Of a stretch of DNA of 64,000 bases, positions 15,478-24,392 are shown one piece after another. The notes under the pieces were generated by a model. The model was not told where the DNA came from. It searched no databases and worked only from the letters and a program-made list of their open reading frames with translations. Position 1 is the first letter of the stretch; the number at the start of each line of letters is the position of its first letter. The DNA lies in assembly GCA_965261795.1 (NCBI GenBank), contig OZ253476.1, forward strand, positions 2,046,001-2,110,000, given 5' to 3'. The position numbers and the translations under genes were made by a program. The DNA comes from CBDCFV01 sp965261795. GTDB lineage: Bacteria; Chloroflexota; Dehalococcoidia; Lucifugimonadales; UBA3495.

Positions 15478-16696
15478 TCAGAAAAATCTCCCGTGTGATT
15501 GCGCCCATTCGATGGGATCCCGGTTATTTTTGCTCTTGTTGCACTTGGAACAGAGAATTTCAACGTTTTCGATACAATGATACCCGGCGGGAGTACCATC
15601 GCCTTTGGGTTTATATGGTTGGACATGATCCAGGTCGAAGCCTGTCCTTTTGAGGTTGGCTCCGCAAGACGGGCATCTCCATCTTTGCCTCTCCGCTAGG
15701 AAAGGCGTGGGCGGTACACAGCCGGGGCCGTGTTCGCATATCCGTCCGAGCTTTTTCGCTCGGTGACGGTGGTGAGTGCCGGAGTATTTCCGATACTTCT
15801 GCTTGCAACGCCGACAGTAGCCTTTAATTGGTTTGCCCTCGCATTTTGCGCAGGGCTTGAAATCGACACGAGTAATGTGAGAGCCGACTGCTTGGTTGAA
15901 GGCTGGTAGCGCGCCTGCGCAACCACTCTTCTGTATGCTCTGTCGCATTTATGGCAGTAATCTCGTCTCACTTTGTCAACACATTTATCACAGAGGATGT
16001 GCCGGAAGCGGGTACGGCCCCGGCTCGGGTACGGCCCCGGCTGCGGAATTTCCTTTCCTTGTGGGGTTTGTATGGCCCGTTGTGGTGTCGGTATCTGGCT
16101 GTATAATAAGCTCGCCAGCGCTGACTGCATAGCTCGGTGAGTCCTTTGCCGTTACAGTCAATACAACGTGGAGCATCGAAGCTGGTTATTCCTTTGAGCG
16201 GGCTTGGGGTACCCGGCTTGGGTCCTCGCTTAATGCCCTTGGCCTTACTGGGCCGGTTGGATTTATGATTTTGGCACTGCAATTGCCGGAGCCTCTTTCC
16301 ACATTCTGAACAAAGTTGGCGTTGAGGTTTATCGGCACATTCAGGGCACCTATCGAAGTTGTATTGGGACTTTCTCGCTCGCCCCTGATGTTGGGGGGAG
16401 TTGTAGTAGTTTCTGGTAGTTTTCCAATAGGACGTGAGGCAGTTGGCGCAGAGTTCCTTGATAGTCTTGCCGACGCAGCTTTCGCACCGTCCAAACTCGT
16501 ACTGCGATTCGCCTGGCGTGGCGTCTTTGCGGATGTAGTCGGGGTTCTGATTGTCTTGGCGCATCCGGTTCAAGGTACGGCGGCAATCAGCGCAGTATTG
16601 GCGTTCCGGTTTTCCGACGCAGTTTTCGCATCGGGGGAACTGGTACTTGGATTCGCCGCGTTTTCGGGATTGCTGTTTCGTATTGGCTTCAGACAT
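15478..16696 (-). pseudogene. HNH endonuclease with six repeated four-cysteine modules, frameshifted
   Basis: Three reading frames in series encode one architecture. Six modules of the form C-x2-C-x8-C-x2-C are spaced about 45 residues apart (CENCVGKPERQYCADC, CESCVGKTIKELCANC, CPECADKPQRQLCSEC, CIDCNGKGLTELCSQR, CDKCVDKVRRDYCHKC, CAKCEGKPIKGYCRRC). They end in an HNH nuclease domain (CPSC, FDLDHVQPY, ENVEILCSKCNKSKNN). Module four has lost its last Cys. The first frame break is a 17-bp tandem duplication at 16009-16042; removing one copy joins modules four and five in frame. A second break of one lost base lies near 15890-15915. Restored length is about 400 aa. I do not know this repeated-module architecture. 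The ATG at 16696 is the likely start. Confidence 0.7.
16009..16042. repeat. Perfect 17-bp tandem duplication breaking the HNH gene
   Basis: cgggtacggccccggct occurs at 16009-16025 and again at 16026-16042. Seventeen is not a multiple of three, and deleting one copy restores the frame between zinc modules four and five. Confidence 0.95.
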
Positions 16697-17051
16697 GAAT
16701 AGGCGTTCTTTTGTCAGCCTATTCCTGACGCTAACGCAGTTTGGCAGAAACAGCAAGTCCTAAGTGTCAGTAGACAACGTTGCAATTTAAGTCGTGTACG
16801 TGCTTCCTGCACGTCATTGCCGAATTTACAGCGAGCTTTAACAATGGACGTTTCTGCCTTTCTCGCACACGCTCTTAGCCACAATTGGGGAGCTCCAAAA
16901 CGCTGACGAGTTTGTGGTCTGAGTTTTCCATGACTGGGGAGAGCCGATACCGCTGTGTTCCAGACTCACGGCTTGAGCGAGGTTATCCCGCCTGTTCTCG
17001 AGGCATACGGACAGCAATAGAGTACATTTGGGGCGACAAAGAGTGGAACAG
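16697..17051. other. Intergenic stretch without recognisable genes
   Basis: I see no ORF with family motifs, no RNA gene and no clear promoter. A weak inverted repeat (cgtgtacgtgcttcctgcacg region) is present near 16793-16816. Confidence 0.4.
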
Positions 17052-17185
17052 ATGAAACGTCACAAGCTGAAAGTCCAACAAGCCGCGGTCGGCACAGAGC
17101 CTCGTCCTTTGGGCGCGTGCTCGCGGTTGTAGTGGTGGTGGTTGCCGCAGTTGTTTTCGCGAGTGTATTACTCCGTGTGTTCTGA
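17052..17185 (+). pseudogene. Possible small membrane-protein remnant, frameshifted
   Basis: An ATG at 17052 preceded by GAGTGGA opens 26 codons (MKRHKLKVQQAAVGTEPRPL) and then stops. A neighbouring frame continues with a clear membrane helix (GRVLAVVVVVVAAVVFASVL) and a TGA inside the REP-like repeat. One lost base would join them into a 43-residue single-span protein. It could be chance, because GT-rich DNA encodes Val runs. Confidence 0.25.
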
Positions 17186-17230
17186 GCTTGCCGAAGGGCA
17201 AGGGCCGTTCGTTCGTCCTGAGCAGAGTTA
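17171..17230. repeat. REP-like repeat abutting a Uma2 pseudogene
   Basis: gttctgagcttgccgaaggg and ttcgtcctgagc are the two halves of a dispersed element type common in bacterial genomes (CTTCGACAAGCTCAGG class). It begins exactly where homology to the Uma2 gene stops. Confidence 0.55.
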
Positions 17231-17484
17231 TGCCACGTCGGGGGCGCGCACGGTATCGGGGCACGTTCCAGCCGGTAACCGGGGGAGCCGGTACGGGTAA
17301 CTCCGGGTCCACCGGAGCGGCTATAGTGGGTCAGTTTGTGGGTGAAGTTGACCACAGCAATACTGTGCGGGTCTCCGGAAGGCGCCTTTTCAACCAATAT
17401 TCCTCGAACGAGTTCTTACCGCTTGCCGTCGTCTGGAATCATCATCAGTTCGTCGGCGGTAATCAATTTTCGCGCGGTGGTCAT
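17231..17484 (-). pseudogene. Truncated Uma2-family gene copy
   Basis: From the ATG at 17484 the translation MTTARKLITADELMMIPDDG-KR-stop-ELVRGILVEK aligns with the intact gene next door (MTTTRQLMTADELLSLPTGD...ELIRGVLVEK). A TAA replaces the conserved Tyr after GKR. Further on, GYRLER aligns with GYRLDR, then a one-base deletion shifts the frame before the out-of-frame remnant PDTVRAPDVA. The copy ends there at the REP-like repeat, before the catalytic E-x-K. This is a dead paralogue. Confidence 0.8.
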
Positions 17485-17550
17485 GATACGTTCACCGGCC
17501 TGGTTGGGATGAGCGCTTCTGCTGGCGGCATTGTAGTAAGGGGGCAGCCG

Positions 17551-18105
17551 TCATCTCCGCCGCCGGAACAGGCGCCAAACGGGAGTGGTAAAGCCGGGCA
17601 GCAGGTCGCCGCCGTCGAGAACGTCATCCTCGCCAAGCGTTACCGGCTCCGCGTTCAGGCAGTATACGGTGACGGTGGTTGCTGGTGGGTCGGCCACCCA
17701 GACCTGTTGGGAGCCGTAGCTGAGCCACATATACGCTTTGGCGGCCATTTCAGGGTACGAATTGCTGGGTGACTTGACCTCCACGGCCAGGTCGGGAGCC
17801 AGTTCGGGAAAGCCTTGAGTCACAGTCAGCCGGCCCGGCGCGAACCAGGCCACGTCTGGGCAGCGCACTGTGTCGGGGTCGCGGTCCAGCCGGTAGCCCG
17901 TTTCGGCGGTCAGAGTATATCCGTAATCGTTGGATATGGCGTAATGGGCCAAAGCGTAGTCAAAGAGGCTCGCTACGATCCCCTGGGGTTTTCCAGCAGG
18001 CATTTTTTCAACTAATACTCCCCGGATCAGCTCGTACCGCTTGCCGTCGCCCGTGGGCAGAGACAGTAGTTCGTCGGCGGTCATCAATTGGCGCGTAGTA
18101 GTCAT
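17551..18105 (-). CDS. Uma2-family PD-(D/E)XK nuclease-like protein
   Basis: 184 aa. CPDVAWFAPG supplies the Asp (D84) and LAVEVKSPSNS the E109-x-K111 of a restriction-endonuclease fold. KAYMWLSYGSQQVWVADPP is typical of Uma2 (DUF820). These proteins are numerous in Chloroflexota and cyanobacteria; their cellular role is unresolved. The ATG at 18105 is supported by alignment with the adjacent pseudogene, whose copy starts at the equivalent ATG. It lies downstream of the MNT-HEPN gene on the same strand. Confidence 0.85.
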   Translation of the reverse strand: MTTTRQLMTADELLSLPTGDGKRYELIRGVLVEKMPAGKPQGIVASLFDYALAHYAISNDYGYTLTAETGYRLDRDPDTVRCPDVAWFAPGRLTVTQGFPELAPDLAVEVKSPSNSYPEMAAKAYMWLSYGSQQVWVADPPATTVTVYCLNAEPVTLGEDDVLDGGDLLPGFTTPVWRLFRRRR

Positions 18106-18218
18106 GGGGCTTTCACCGGTCTGGTTAGGGTGGGGGTTGCCAATGATGGCATTGTAGCATGGGGTAACCGTCAGAGCGTGGGAGGAAATTCTCCGGGCGA
18201 TGTACCAGCGGCCCACCC

Positions 18219-19034
18219 CTACCCAGGCGTCCAGCGCGGTGGTTCTATGCCGGTCAAAGTTTTGATACGGTCGGCGATGGCGTCCACCAGGTCTATCACG
18301 GCTTCCAGAAGACCGGGAGGATCGTCCAGATTCACTCTGGCTCCTTCGTAGCGGTAGTCCACAGCGTATTTGGTCAGCCAGTCCAGGCTTTCGCCTGCCG
18401 GCGTATGGTTCTCGGCGGGGTGTTTGCGGACGATGGCGGCCAGCTCTCCCAAGTCGTGGATATTTCTGTACTCGTCATCCAAGGCCGAAATCCAGCCTTT
18501 GAGGGCGTTTTTCACTGCTTGCTGGGCATGGAAGCCGATGTCTTCCAACGGACTGTTTGTTGTGATGAGCGCAGTCATGGATACGATGTTGCGAGTGGCG
18601 ACGATAAAGCGTTGCCGGATGTCCGGCCAGTTGGCAGGTTCCTCACTTGAGTTGGCCGGGAAATCGGCGGGACTGAAGTCTGCTTCACTCACGATTACTC
18701 CGTCCCGGAGGGCTTGCCCGGCTACGTGGTTTCTCGCCCGGCGGCAGTAGGCGAACCTGCTTTTCTTGAAACGCAGCACGTCCACACCCACGCGGAGGTC
18801 GTACAATTCGTCGAGCTTCCGGTTGGCGGCCGCCCTGGCAGCGGCGTAGGTGGCGCGGTCGTCCGCATCGTCGCCGATGATGACCAGCAGGTCCACGTCG
18901 GAGTCATCGCGGTAGTCGCCCCTGGCGCGGGAACCGAACAGGATGACGGCCAGAGGCCGTATGGCATCGTATACGGCTTGGGCTACGGCGCGCGCCTTGG
19001 GGTCGTAACTTTGTTTGGCATGAACTTGTGTCAT
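18219..19034 (-). CDS. Nucleotidyltransferase-HEPN fusion protein
   Basis: 271 aa. Residues 30-50 hold the minimal nucleotidyltransferase signature FGSRARGDYRDDSDVDLLV with catalytic D46 and D48. From about residue 135 follows a HEPN domain (IGFHAQQAVKNALKGWISAL, then IHDLGELAAIV). MNT and HEPN are usually separate antitoxin and toxin genes (the HepT/MntA type, in which the nucleotidyltransferase AMPylates the HEPN RNase). Here they are one chain, as in some SAV2148-like proteins. The HEPN R-x4-H motif is not obvious, so the HEPN part may bind nucleotides rather than cut RNA. It sits beside Uma2 genes in an accessory patch. Confidence 0.8.
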   Translation of the reverse strand: MTQVHAKQSYDPKARAVAQAVYDAIRPLAVILFGSRARGDYRDDSDVDLLVIIGDDADDRATYAAARAAANRKLDELYDLRVGVDVLRFKKSRFAYCRRARNHVAGQALRDGVIVSEADFSPADFPANSSEEPANWPDIRQRFIVATRNIVSMTALITTNSPLEDIGFHAQQAVKNALKGWISALDDEYRNIHDLGELAAIVRKHPAENHTPAGESLDWLTKYAVDYRYEGARVNLDDPPGLLEAVIDLVDAIADRIKTLTGIEPPRWTPG

Positions 19035-19220
19035 TACTCAAGGTTAGAGACGGCCGTATTTCATTGTCAATCGGTTAGGTCAATAATAACCGTTCAGAGT
19101 TGATGAGACGAGTTGGCCCAAAAGACGCCGTGTTGCTGAAAAACACTGGCGTACCGGGCGCGGTTATGGCATAAAAGGGTAATGGAAACAAGACTGAACC
19201 TGAATAATCGGAGGACTGCG

Positions 19221-22200
19221 GTGTATAAAATCGGGATAGACGTCGGAGGCACCTTTACCGACTTCGTGGTAGCCAGCGGGGAGCAGCCGCCCCGATTTTT
19301 CAAGACCCCGTCCACTCCCAACGACCCTTCCGCAGGAGTCATGGCAGGCCTTGAAGACGCGGCCGATGCCTTTGGTCAGTCTCTGGACGACTTCCTAGGC
19401 GACGCCGATTTGGTCATTCACGGCTCCACCGTGGCAACCAACACCTTGGTGGAGCGGAAGGGCGCCAAGGTAGGTCTTATAACCACCGATGGCTTCCGGG
19501 ACCTGCTGGAGATGCGGGAGGGTCTGAAGGAAGACCGGTACAACCTCCGCATGACGCCCGTGGAGCCGTTGGTGCCCCGGTATTTGCGGGTGGAGGCCCG
19601 GGAGCGCGTCCGAGCCAACGGTCTTGTGGAACGAGACTTGGACGAAGATTCGCTGGACCAAACCCTGGACTACTTGGCACGAGAAGGGGCTGAGTCCCTG
19701 GCCGTTTGCTTCCTGTTTTCCTACCTCAATCCTTCCCATGAACAACTGGCTTGGGAAAAGATACGACAGCGTTTCCCGGACAAGTACACCTCTCTCTCAC
19801 ACCAAGTCATTCCTCAAATCAAGGAGTTCGACCGTCTCAGCACCACGGTGATTAACTCCTACGTCGGCCCCGTATTCAGCGGCTACCTGGACAGGTTGAA
19901 GGAGCGGTTCGAGCCTTACCCGCAACTGAAGGATGTGCTGATAATGCAGTCCAACGGCGGCGTCGCACCTATAGACGACTCCAGCCGGATGGCGGTGCGG
20001 GCTATCCTGTCCGGCCCTGCCGGCGGCGTCAGCGCCGCGGCGTACATCGGGCAATTGCTGGAAGAGCCGAAGATAATCGCTTTCGATATGGGCGGCACCA
20101 GCACCGACATCTCCATGATTGAAAACGGCGTTCCCCACGTCACCACCGAGAAGTTTGAGGCCGGATGGAAGATAGCCGTCCCAATGATCGACATTCACAC
20201 CCTCGGCGCCGGCGGCGGCAGCATCGCCCGGGTCGATGACGGCGGCATCCTGCATGTCGGCCCCGACAGCGCGGGTGCGGAACCCGGCCCGGCTTGCTAC
20301 GGCAAAGGCGGCGGCGACGCAACGGTGACCGATGCCAACCTTGTGTTGGGGTACTTGGACCCTGACAACTTCCTGGGCGGCCGGGCCAGGCTTGACTTCG
20401 AAGCCGCCGATAAAGCCCTGGCGGAAAATATAGGGAAGCCGTTGGGACTATCGTCTGTCGAGGCAGCGTACGGCGTATACAAAGTAATTTGCACCACTAT
20501 CGCCGAGGGCATCCGACTGATGTCGGTGCAACGCGGCGTCGATCCCAGACAGTTCACCATGCTGGGATTCGGCGGGGCATCGGGCCTCCATGCCGCCGAA
20601 GCGGCCCGTCAACTGCAAGTCGAAAAGGTGTACATTCCGGCGTCTGCGCCCGTGTTGTCGGCTTACGGGATGCTAAGTTCCGACATCAAGTACGACTTCT
20701 TCCGTTCCTACCCTGTCAGCTTGGACAGGTTGGACTTGAGCGAACTCAGAGCCATTCTGGACGAATTGGAAAGCCAGGGCAGGGACAAGCTTTCGGACCA
20801 GGGCGTTGGTCCCGACGCCGTAGAGATGCACTACTCGGCGGACATGCGGTACTTGGACCAGATTTATGAGGTAACCGTTCCTTTGCCTGATCCATCGCTG
20901 GCGGACCCGGAATTCCTGTCCCAGTGGGCGTCCAATTTTCACCAGAGGTACGAGGAACTCTATTCCTACAGCCAGCAGGACCAGGAAGTGCGGTTGATTA
21001 CTTTGAGGGTAACCGCCGTGGGCCGTCTCCCCAGGATAGCCCAGCCGGACCGCGCCGCGGATACCGGTGCAACCAGTCCCGTTGGCTCCCGCAGAGTGTT
21101 CCTGGGCGAATGGCATGAAGCGCCTGCATACTCTATAGACACGCTGCCTGTGGGGGCGAAAATTCACGGCCCGGCAGTTCTGGAATCCGATTTCACCACC
21201 GTCATGGTTTGGCCCGGCGATACGGTGTCCGTTGACCGGATGGGAGGCATTGAGCTTCGAGTGGCTCAGGCAACACCGGACGCCCTGGCGGATGCCGCTC
21301 AGAGTTCCGCGGATGCCGGCGTCGTCGAAAGGGATGATTCCCGGGACCCGATTACCTTGGCGGTGGTCGAACACCGCTTGGAATCCATCGCGCAGGAAAT
21401 GACCGAGGCGATGCTGCGCACCGCCATGTCCCAGATTTTGAATTCCAGCAGAGATTTTTCCACGGCCATCCTGGACAGCGAATGCCAGTTGGTAGCCCAA
21501 GGCGAGGGCATCCCCGTCCACATCAGCGCCCTGCCGGTGGCAGGCGCCGCCGTCCGCGATTACTTCGGGGACAGTATGTCGGACGGCGACCTGTTCATTC
21601 TGAACGATCCCTATTTTGGGGGGAGCCATCTGCCCGACATAACCATCATCCGGCCCATCTTCCATGATGGGAGGCTGCTGTTTTATGGCGTGAACCGCGC
21701 CCACCACAGCGACGTGGGCGGCGGCACACATGGAGGCTACAACCCCGGCGCCAGCGAAATATTCCAGGAAGGGCTGCGCATCCCGCCGTTGAAGCTGTAC
21801 GACAAAGGGACACCGCGCAACGATGTCCTCCAGATGCTTTCGACCAACGTTCGGCAGCCGGAGAACTTCCTTGGCGACCTCAACGCCCAGATTGGCTCGG
21901 TCATGCTGGCCGCCCAAAGGATTGAGTCGCTGCTGGTCGATTACGGCCCTGACCAGTTGATGGCCGTTGTCGCGGATATCCTGGCCGCGACGGAACGGCA
22001 GGTGCGGCAGTTCATTTCGGAGTGGCCCGACGGCGTGTACCACGGGGAGTCGTTCGTGGACGACGACGGGTTCGACAGCAAACTGGTCCCCATCCGGGCC
22101 AAGGTGACTATCTCCGGCGACTCCATGACCATCGACCTCAGCGACTCCAGTCCTCAAGTCACGGGGTTCATCAACAGCGCCTACGCCAATACCCGGTCAC

Positions 22201-22976
22201 TGGCCCACGCCGCCATCATGTACCTTGCGCCGACGGACGTAGCCCGTAACGAGGGCTCGATGCGGCCGGTGCAGATAATTGCTCCCAAAGGCTTGGTGGT
22301 CAATGCCAATCCGCCCGCGCCGGTCTGTATGAGCACAAATCATTGTGCCGAGGAAGTCGTCGAGGCGGTGTTCAAGGCGCTTGCCCCGGCCATACCGATG
22401 TCGGTGTCGGCGGGCTTCTCCCGTCGTCTGCGGTACGCTATCACTGGCTTCGACCCCAGGAGCGGGCGCCGGTTCATCTGGCACTTTTTCCTGGCGAGGG
22501 GTGGTGGCGGTGCGTCCAACGGCTTTGACGGCTGGTCCAATGTTGGGGAGATTAACGTCGCCGGCGGCATACGGTCGCCCAGCATAGAAGTAACCGAAGA
22601 GCGGTTCCCATTTTTTATCGAGCGCCACGAACTGCGGCCCGATTCAGGCGGCGTCGGCGCATGGCGCGGCGGGCTGGGCGCGGTCTGCGACCTGGTCTAC
22701 GAAGGCGAGGGCCCGGCATTGTTGAATACCGCCGGAGACGGCGTAGTGGTCCCGCCCTTCGGCCTGTTCGGCGCGGACGATGGCCTGCCCCACCACTACA
22801 AGATTGTGTCCAACGGCAAGGAACGGGTGTTGGGGTCAAAAGAGGTGGGCGTTGTCGTCAACCCCGGCGACCACATCATCTGCCTTTCCTCGGGCGGGGG
22901 CGGCTACGGCCAGCCGGAAGACCGCGACCAAGTCTCCGTGGACTGGGACCTCAAGAACGGGTACGTGACGGGGTAG
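19221..22976 (+). CDS. Fused hydantoinase A/B (5-oxoprolinase/N-methylhydantoinase family)
   Basis: 1251 aa. The HyuA half starts IGIDVGGTFTDFVV and contains IHGSTVATNTLVERKGAKVG and AFDMGGTSTDISMI, the ATP-binding signatures. The HyuB half starts near residue 708 (DPITLAVVEHRLESIAQEM) and contains LNDPYFGGSHLPDITI and NRAHHSDVGG. Fusion of both subunits in one chain is the arrangement of eukaryotic and some bacterial 5-oxoprolinases, which open cyclic amides using ATP. Substrate could be 5-oxoproline, hydantoins or a related lactam. GTG at 19221 is the start because GGAGG lies six bases upstream; an in-frame ATG at 19182 lacks such a site. Confidence 0.9.
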   Translation: MYKIGIDVGGTFTDFVVASGEQPPRFFKTPSTPNDPSAGVMAGLEDAADAFGQSLDDFLGDADLVIHGSTVATNTLVERKGAKVGLITTDGFRDLLEMREGLKEDRYNLRMTPVEPLVPRYLRVEARERVRANGLVERDLDEDSLDQTLDYLAREGAESLAVCFLFSYLNPSHEQLAWEKIRQRFPDKYTSLSHQVIPQIKEFDRLSTTVINSYVGPVFSGYLDRLKERFEPYPQLKDVLIMQSNGGVAPIDDSSRMAVRAILSGPAGGVSAAAYIGQLLEEPKIIAFDMGGTSTDISMIENGVPHVTTEKFEAGWKIAVPMIDIHTLGAGGGSIARVDDGGILHVGPDSAGAEPGPACYGKGGGDATVTDANLVLGYLDPDNFLGGRARLDFEAADKALAENIGKPLGLSSVEAAYGVYKVICTTIAEGIRLMSVQRGVDPRQFTMLGFGGASGLHAAEAARQLQVEKVYIPASAPVLSAYGMLSSDIKYDFFRSYPVSLDRLDLSELRAILDELESQGRDKLSDQGVGPDAVEMHYSADMRYLDQIYEVTVPLPDPSLADPEFLSQWASNFHQRYEELYSYSQQDQEVRLITLRVTAVGRLPRIAQPDRAADTGATSPVGSRRVFLGEWHEAPAYSIDTLPVGAKIHGPAVLESDFTTVMVWPGDTVSVDRMGGIELRVAQATPDALADAAQSSADAGVVERDDSRDPITLAVVEHRLESIAQEMTEAMLRTAMSQILNSSRDFSTAILDSECQLVAQGEGIPVHISALPVAGAAVRDYFGDSMSDGDLFILNDPYFGGSHLPDITIIRPIFHDGRLLFYGVNRAHHSDVGGGTHGGYNPGASEIFQEGLRIPPLKLYDKGTPRNDVLQMLSTNVRQPENFLGDLNAQIGSVMLAAQRIESLLVDYGPDQLMAVVADILAATERQVRQFISEWPDGVYHGESFVDDDGFDSKLVPIRAKVTISGDSMTIDLSDSSPQVTGFINSAYANTRSLAHAAIMYLAPTDVARNEGSMRPVQIIAPKGLVVNANPPAPVCMSTNHCAEEVVEAVFKALAPAIPMSVSAGFSRRLRYAITGFDPRSGRRFIWHFFLARGGGGASNGFDGWSNVGEINVAGGIRSPSIEVTEERFPFFIERHELRPDSGGVGAWRGGLGAVCDLVYEGEGPALLNTAGDGVVVPPFGLFGADDGLPHHYKIVSNGKERVLGSKEVGVVVNPGDHIICLSSGGGGYGQPEDRDQVSVDWDLKNGYVTG

Positions 22977-23007
22977 GGCTGCGCTCGGCTGTCGTATTCG
23001 GCTGGCG

Positions 23008-23013
23008 TATAAT
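23008..23013 (+). promoter_or_regulatory. Perfect -10 box giving a near-leaderless transcript
   Basis: TATAAT ends six bases before the ATG at 23020, so the transcript should begin at or beside the start codon. No good -35 box is seen. No Shine-Dalgarno can fit. Confidence 0.5.
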
Positions 23014-23019
23014 GATGGC

Positions 23020-24384
23020 ATGTTGACCAAAATTCGCCTAAAAAACTTCAAGGCGTTCAAAGACACCGGGGATATTGAGATAGCCCCGCTGACAGTCTTG
23101 ACCGGCCCTAACAGTTCGGGGAAGAGCGCCATTATTCGGGCTATGATGGCCCTTCGCCAGACAACGGAGAGCCGCGACCCGAACACGGCGTTTGTCCCGG
23201 TTGGGGATTATGTGGACTTGGGTCGCTACGAGGACTTTGTGTTCAAGCACGACACAAAGTCTGCTGTCGGCTTTGACGTCGGGTTGAGACTGTCATCGCC
23301 ACTCGAAATTTATGAGTCCGGTATGCCCTCTGCGCAAGACCCATCGGGGATGTCGATATCGTTAGAGCTCTCCTGCATTCCGTCTACCGGCCGGATATAT
23401 CTGGCCCAGTCAACCGTACGCGTTGGCGACGGTTTCCTTGAGGTTCACAAAGATACCAAAAAAGGAAGCCAGATTGGACGTTCCTATAGAACCCTCGTCA
23501 GCGTGTATGATCTGCCAGTAAGTCTTTCCGATGCACACGCCGCCAAGTTCTGCGCTGCCCCTTGGTTTCAAGTGAAAGACATTACAACAAAGACTACCGG
23601 AGAACGCCGAGAATCCGAGCTTGTTGCGGCTCGGGCTGCCAAGACGCTCGAGGACTCCGTTATACATGAATTTGCCCAGTTGCACTACATTGGGCCACTG
23701 CAGGCATCCCCCCAGCGTGTGTATCTCTCGGTCGGAGATACGCCCAGAGAGGTAGGGACCGTGGGAGAATCAGGGTCGGCAGTGCTAATGAGCGCTTCTA
23801 GCGTCAAGCAATTGAATCTCAAAGAACGGCTGTCCAAGTGGTGCTCAAAGATGGGCCTGGCTTGTGAAGTGAAGCTGGTTGCCGTCTCTGGGGGGTTCTT
23901 CCAAGTATTGGTCGTGGACCCCCATACGAAGGTGGTCATAAACCTACCTGACGCGGGTGTTGGAACATCCCGGATTTTGCCAATCCTCGTACAGGGACTC
24001 ACTGCAATACCGGGATCTACTCTAATGCTTGAGCAACCCGAAATCTATCTGCACCCAAAGGTACAGGCCTATCTCGCAGATTTCCTGATCGAAGCTGTCC
24101 AGCGCGGGGTTGGTGTAGTGATGGAAACGCACAGTGAACACCTTATCACCAGGCTACAAAGGAGAATTGCCGAGGAGATTTTAAACCCTGATTACATGGC
24201 TCTTTACTACGTTATACCATCCTCTGAAGGCTCTGAATTGGCTCGGGTGGAGATCAACGAGTACGGACAGACACCATCTCCTCCGAAGGGTTTTTTCGAT
24301 GAGGGGTTTGATGAGGGGTTCGACTTTATGCGGGCCGTCGGAGAACGCAAGAGGAGAGAACACTTGTCGCGAGGTTGTGATTAG
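23020..24384 (+). CDS. AAA15/ABC-type ATPase with DUF3696-like end (defence-type)
   Basis: 454 aa SMC/OLD-like ATPase. Walker A is GPNSSGKS (residues 29-36), the signature-like segment is DAGVGTSRILPILVQGL, Walker B is TLMLEQPEIYLHP, and the final His switch is METHSEHLITRLQRRI. The C-terminus ends GFFDEGFDEGFDF, like DUF3696 members, but with FDEG duplicated by a 12-bp tandem repeat (24295-24318). Such ATPases are sensors in phage-defence pairs with a nuclease partner. Here the next gene, eight bases on, is a PIN-type nuclease that is frameshifted. Codon use looks less GC-biased than in neighbouring genes, which suggests transfer. Confidence 0.8.
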   Translation: MLTKIRLKNFKAFKDTGDIEIAPLTVLTGPNSSGKSAIIRAMMALRQTTESRDPNTAFVPVGDYVDLGRYEDFVFKHDTKSAVGFDVGLRLSSPLEIYESGMPSAQDPSGMSISLELSCIPSTGRIYLAQSTVRVGDGFLEVHKDTKKGSQIGRSYRTLVSVYDLPVSLSDAHAAKFCAAPWFQVKDITTKTTGERRESELVAARAAKTLEDSVIHEFAQLHYIGPLQASPQRVYLSVGDTPREVGTVGESGSAVLMSASSVKQLNLKERLSKWCSKMGLACEVKLVAVSGGFFQVLVVDPHTKVVINLPDAGVGTSRILPILVQGLTAIPGSTLMLEQPEIYLHPKVQAYLADFLIEAVQRGVGVVMETHSEHLITRLQRRIAEEILNPDYMALYYVIPSSEGSELARVEINEYGQTPSPPKGFFDEGFDEGFDFMRAVGERKRREHLSRGCD

Positions 24385-24392
24385 TCGCTGAA

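Noticed and set aside
16966..17397. 143-codon minus-strand frame
   Set aside because: Contains part of the decayed Uma2 copy, then reads through a REP-like repeat and low-complexity DNA; not a gene in itself.
17188..17772. 194-codon plus-strand frame
   Set aside because: Antisense to the Uma2 pseudogene and the intact Uma2 gene; no motifs.
20673..22157. Long open frame on the minus strand opposite the hydantoinase
   Set aside because: It mirrors a well-supported gene with complete motifs, and its translation shows no family motif; a GC-rich antisense shadow.
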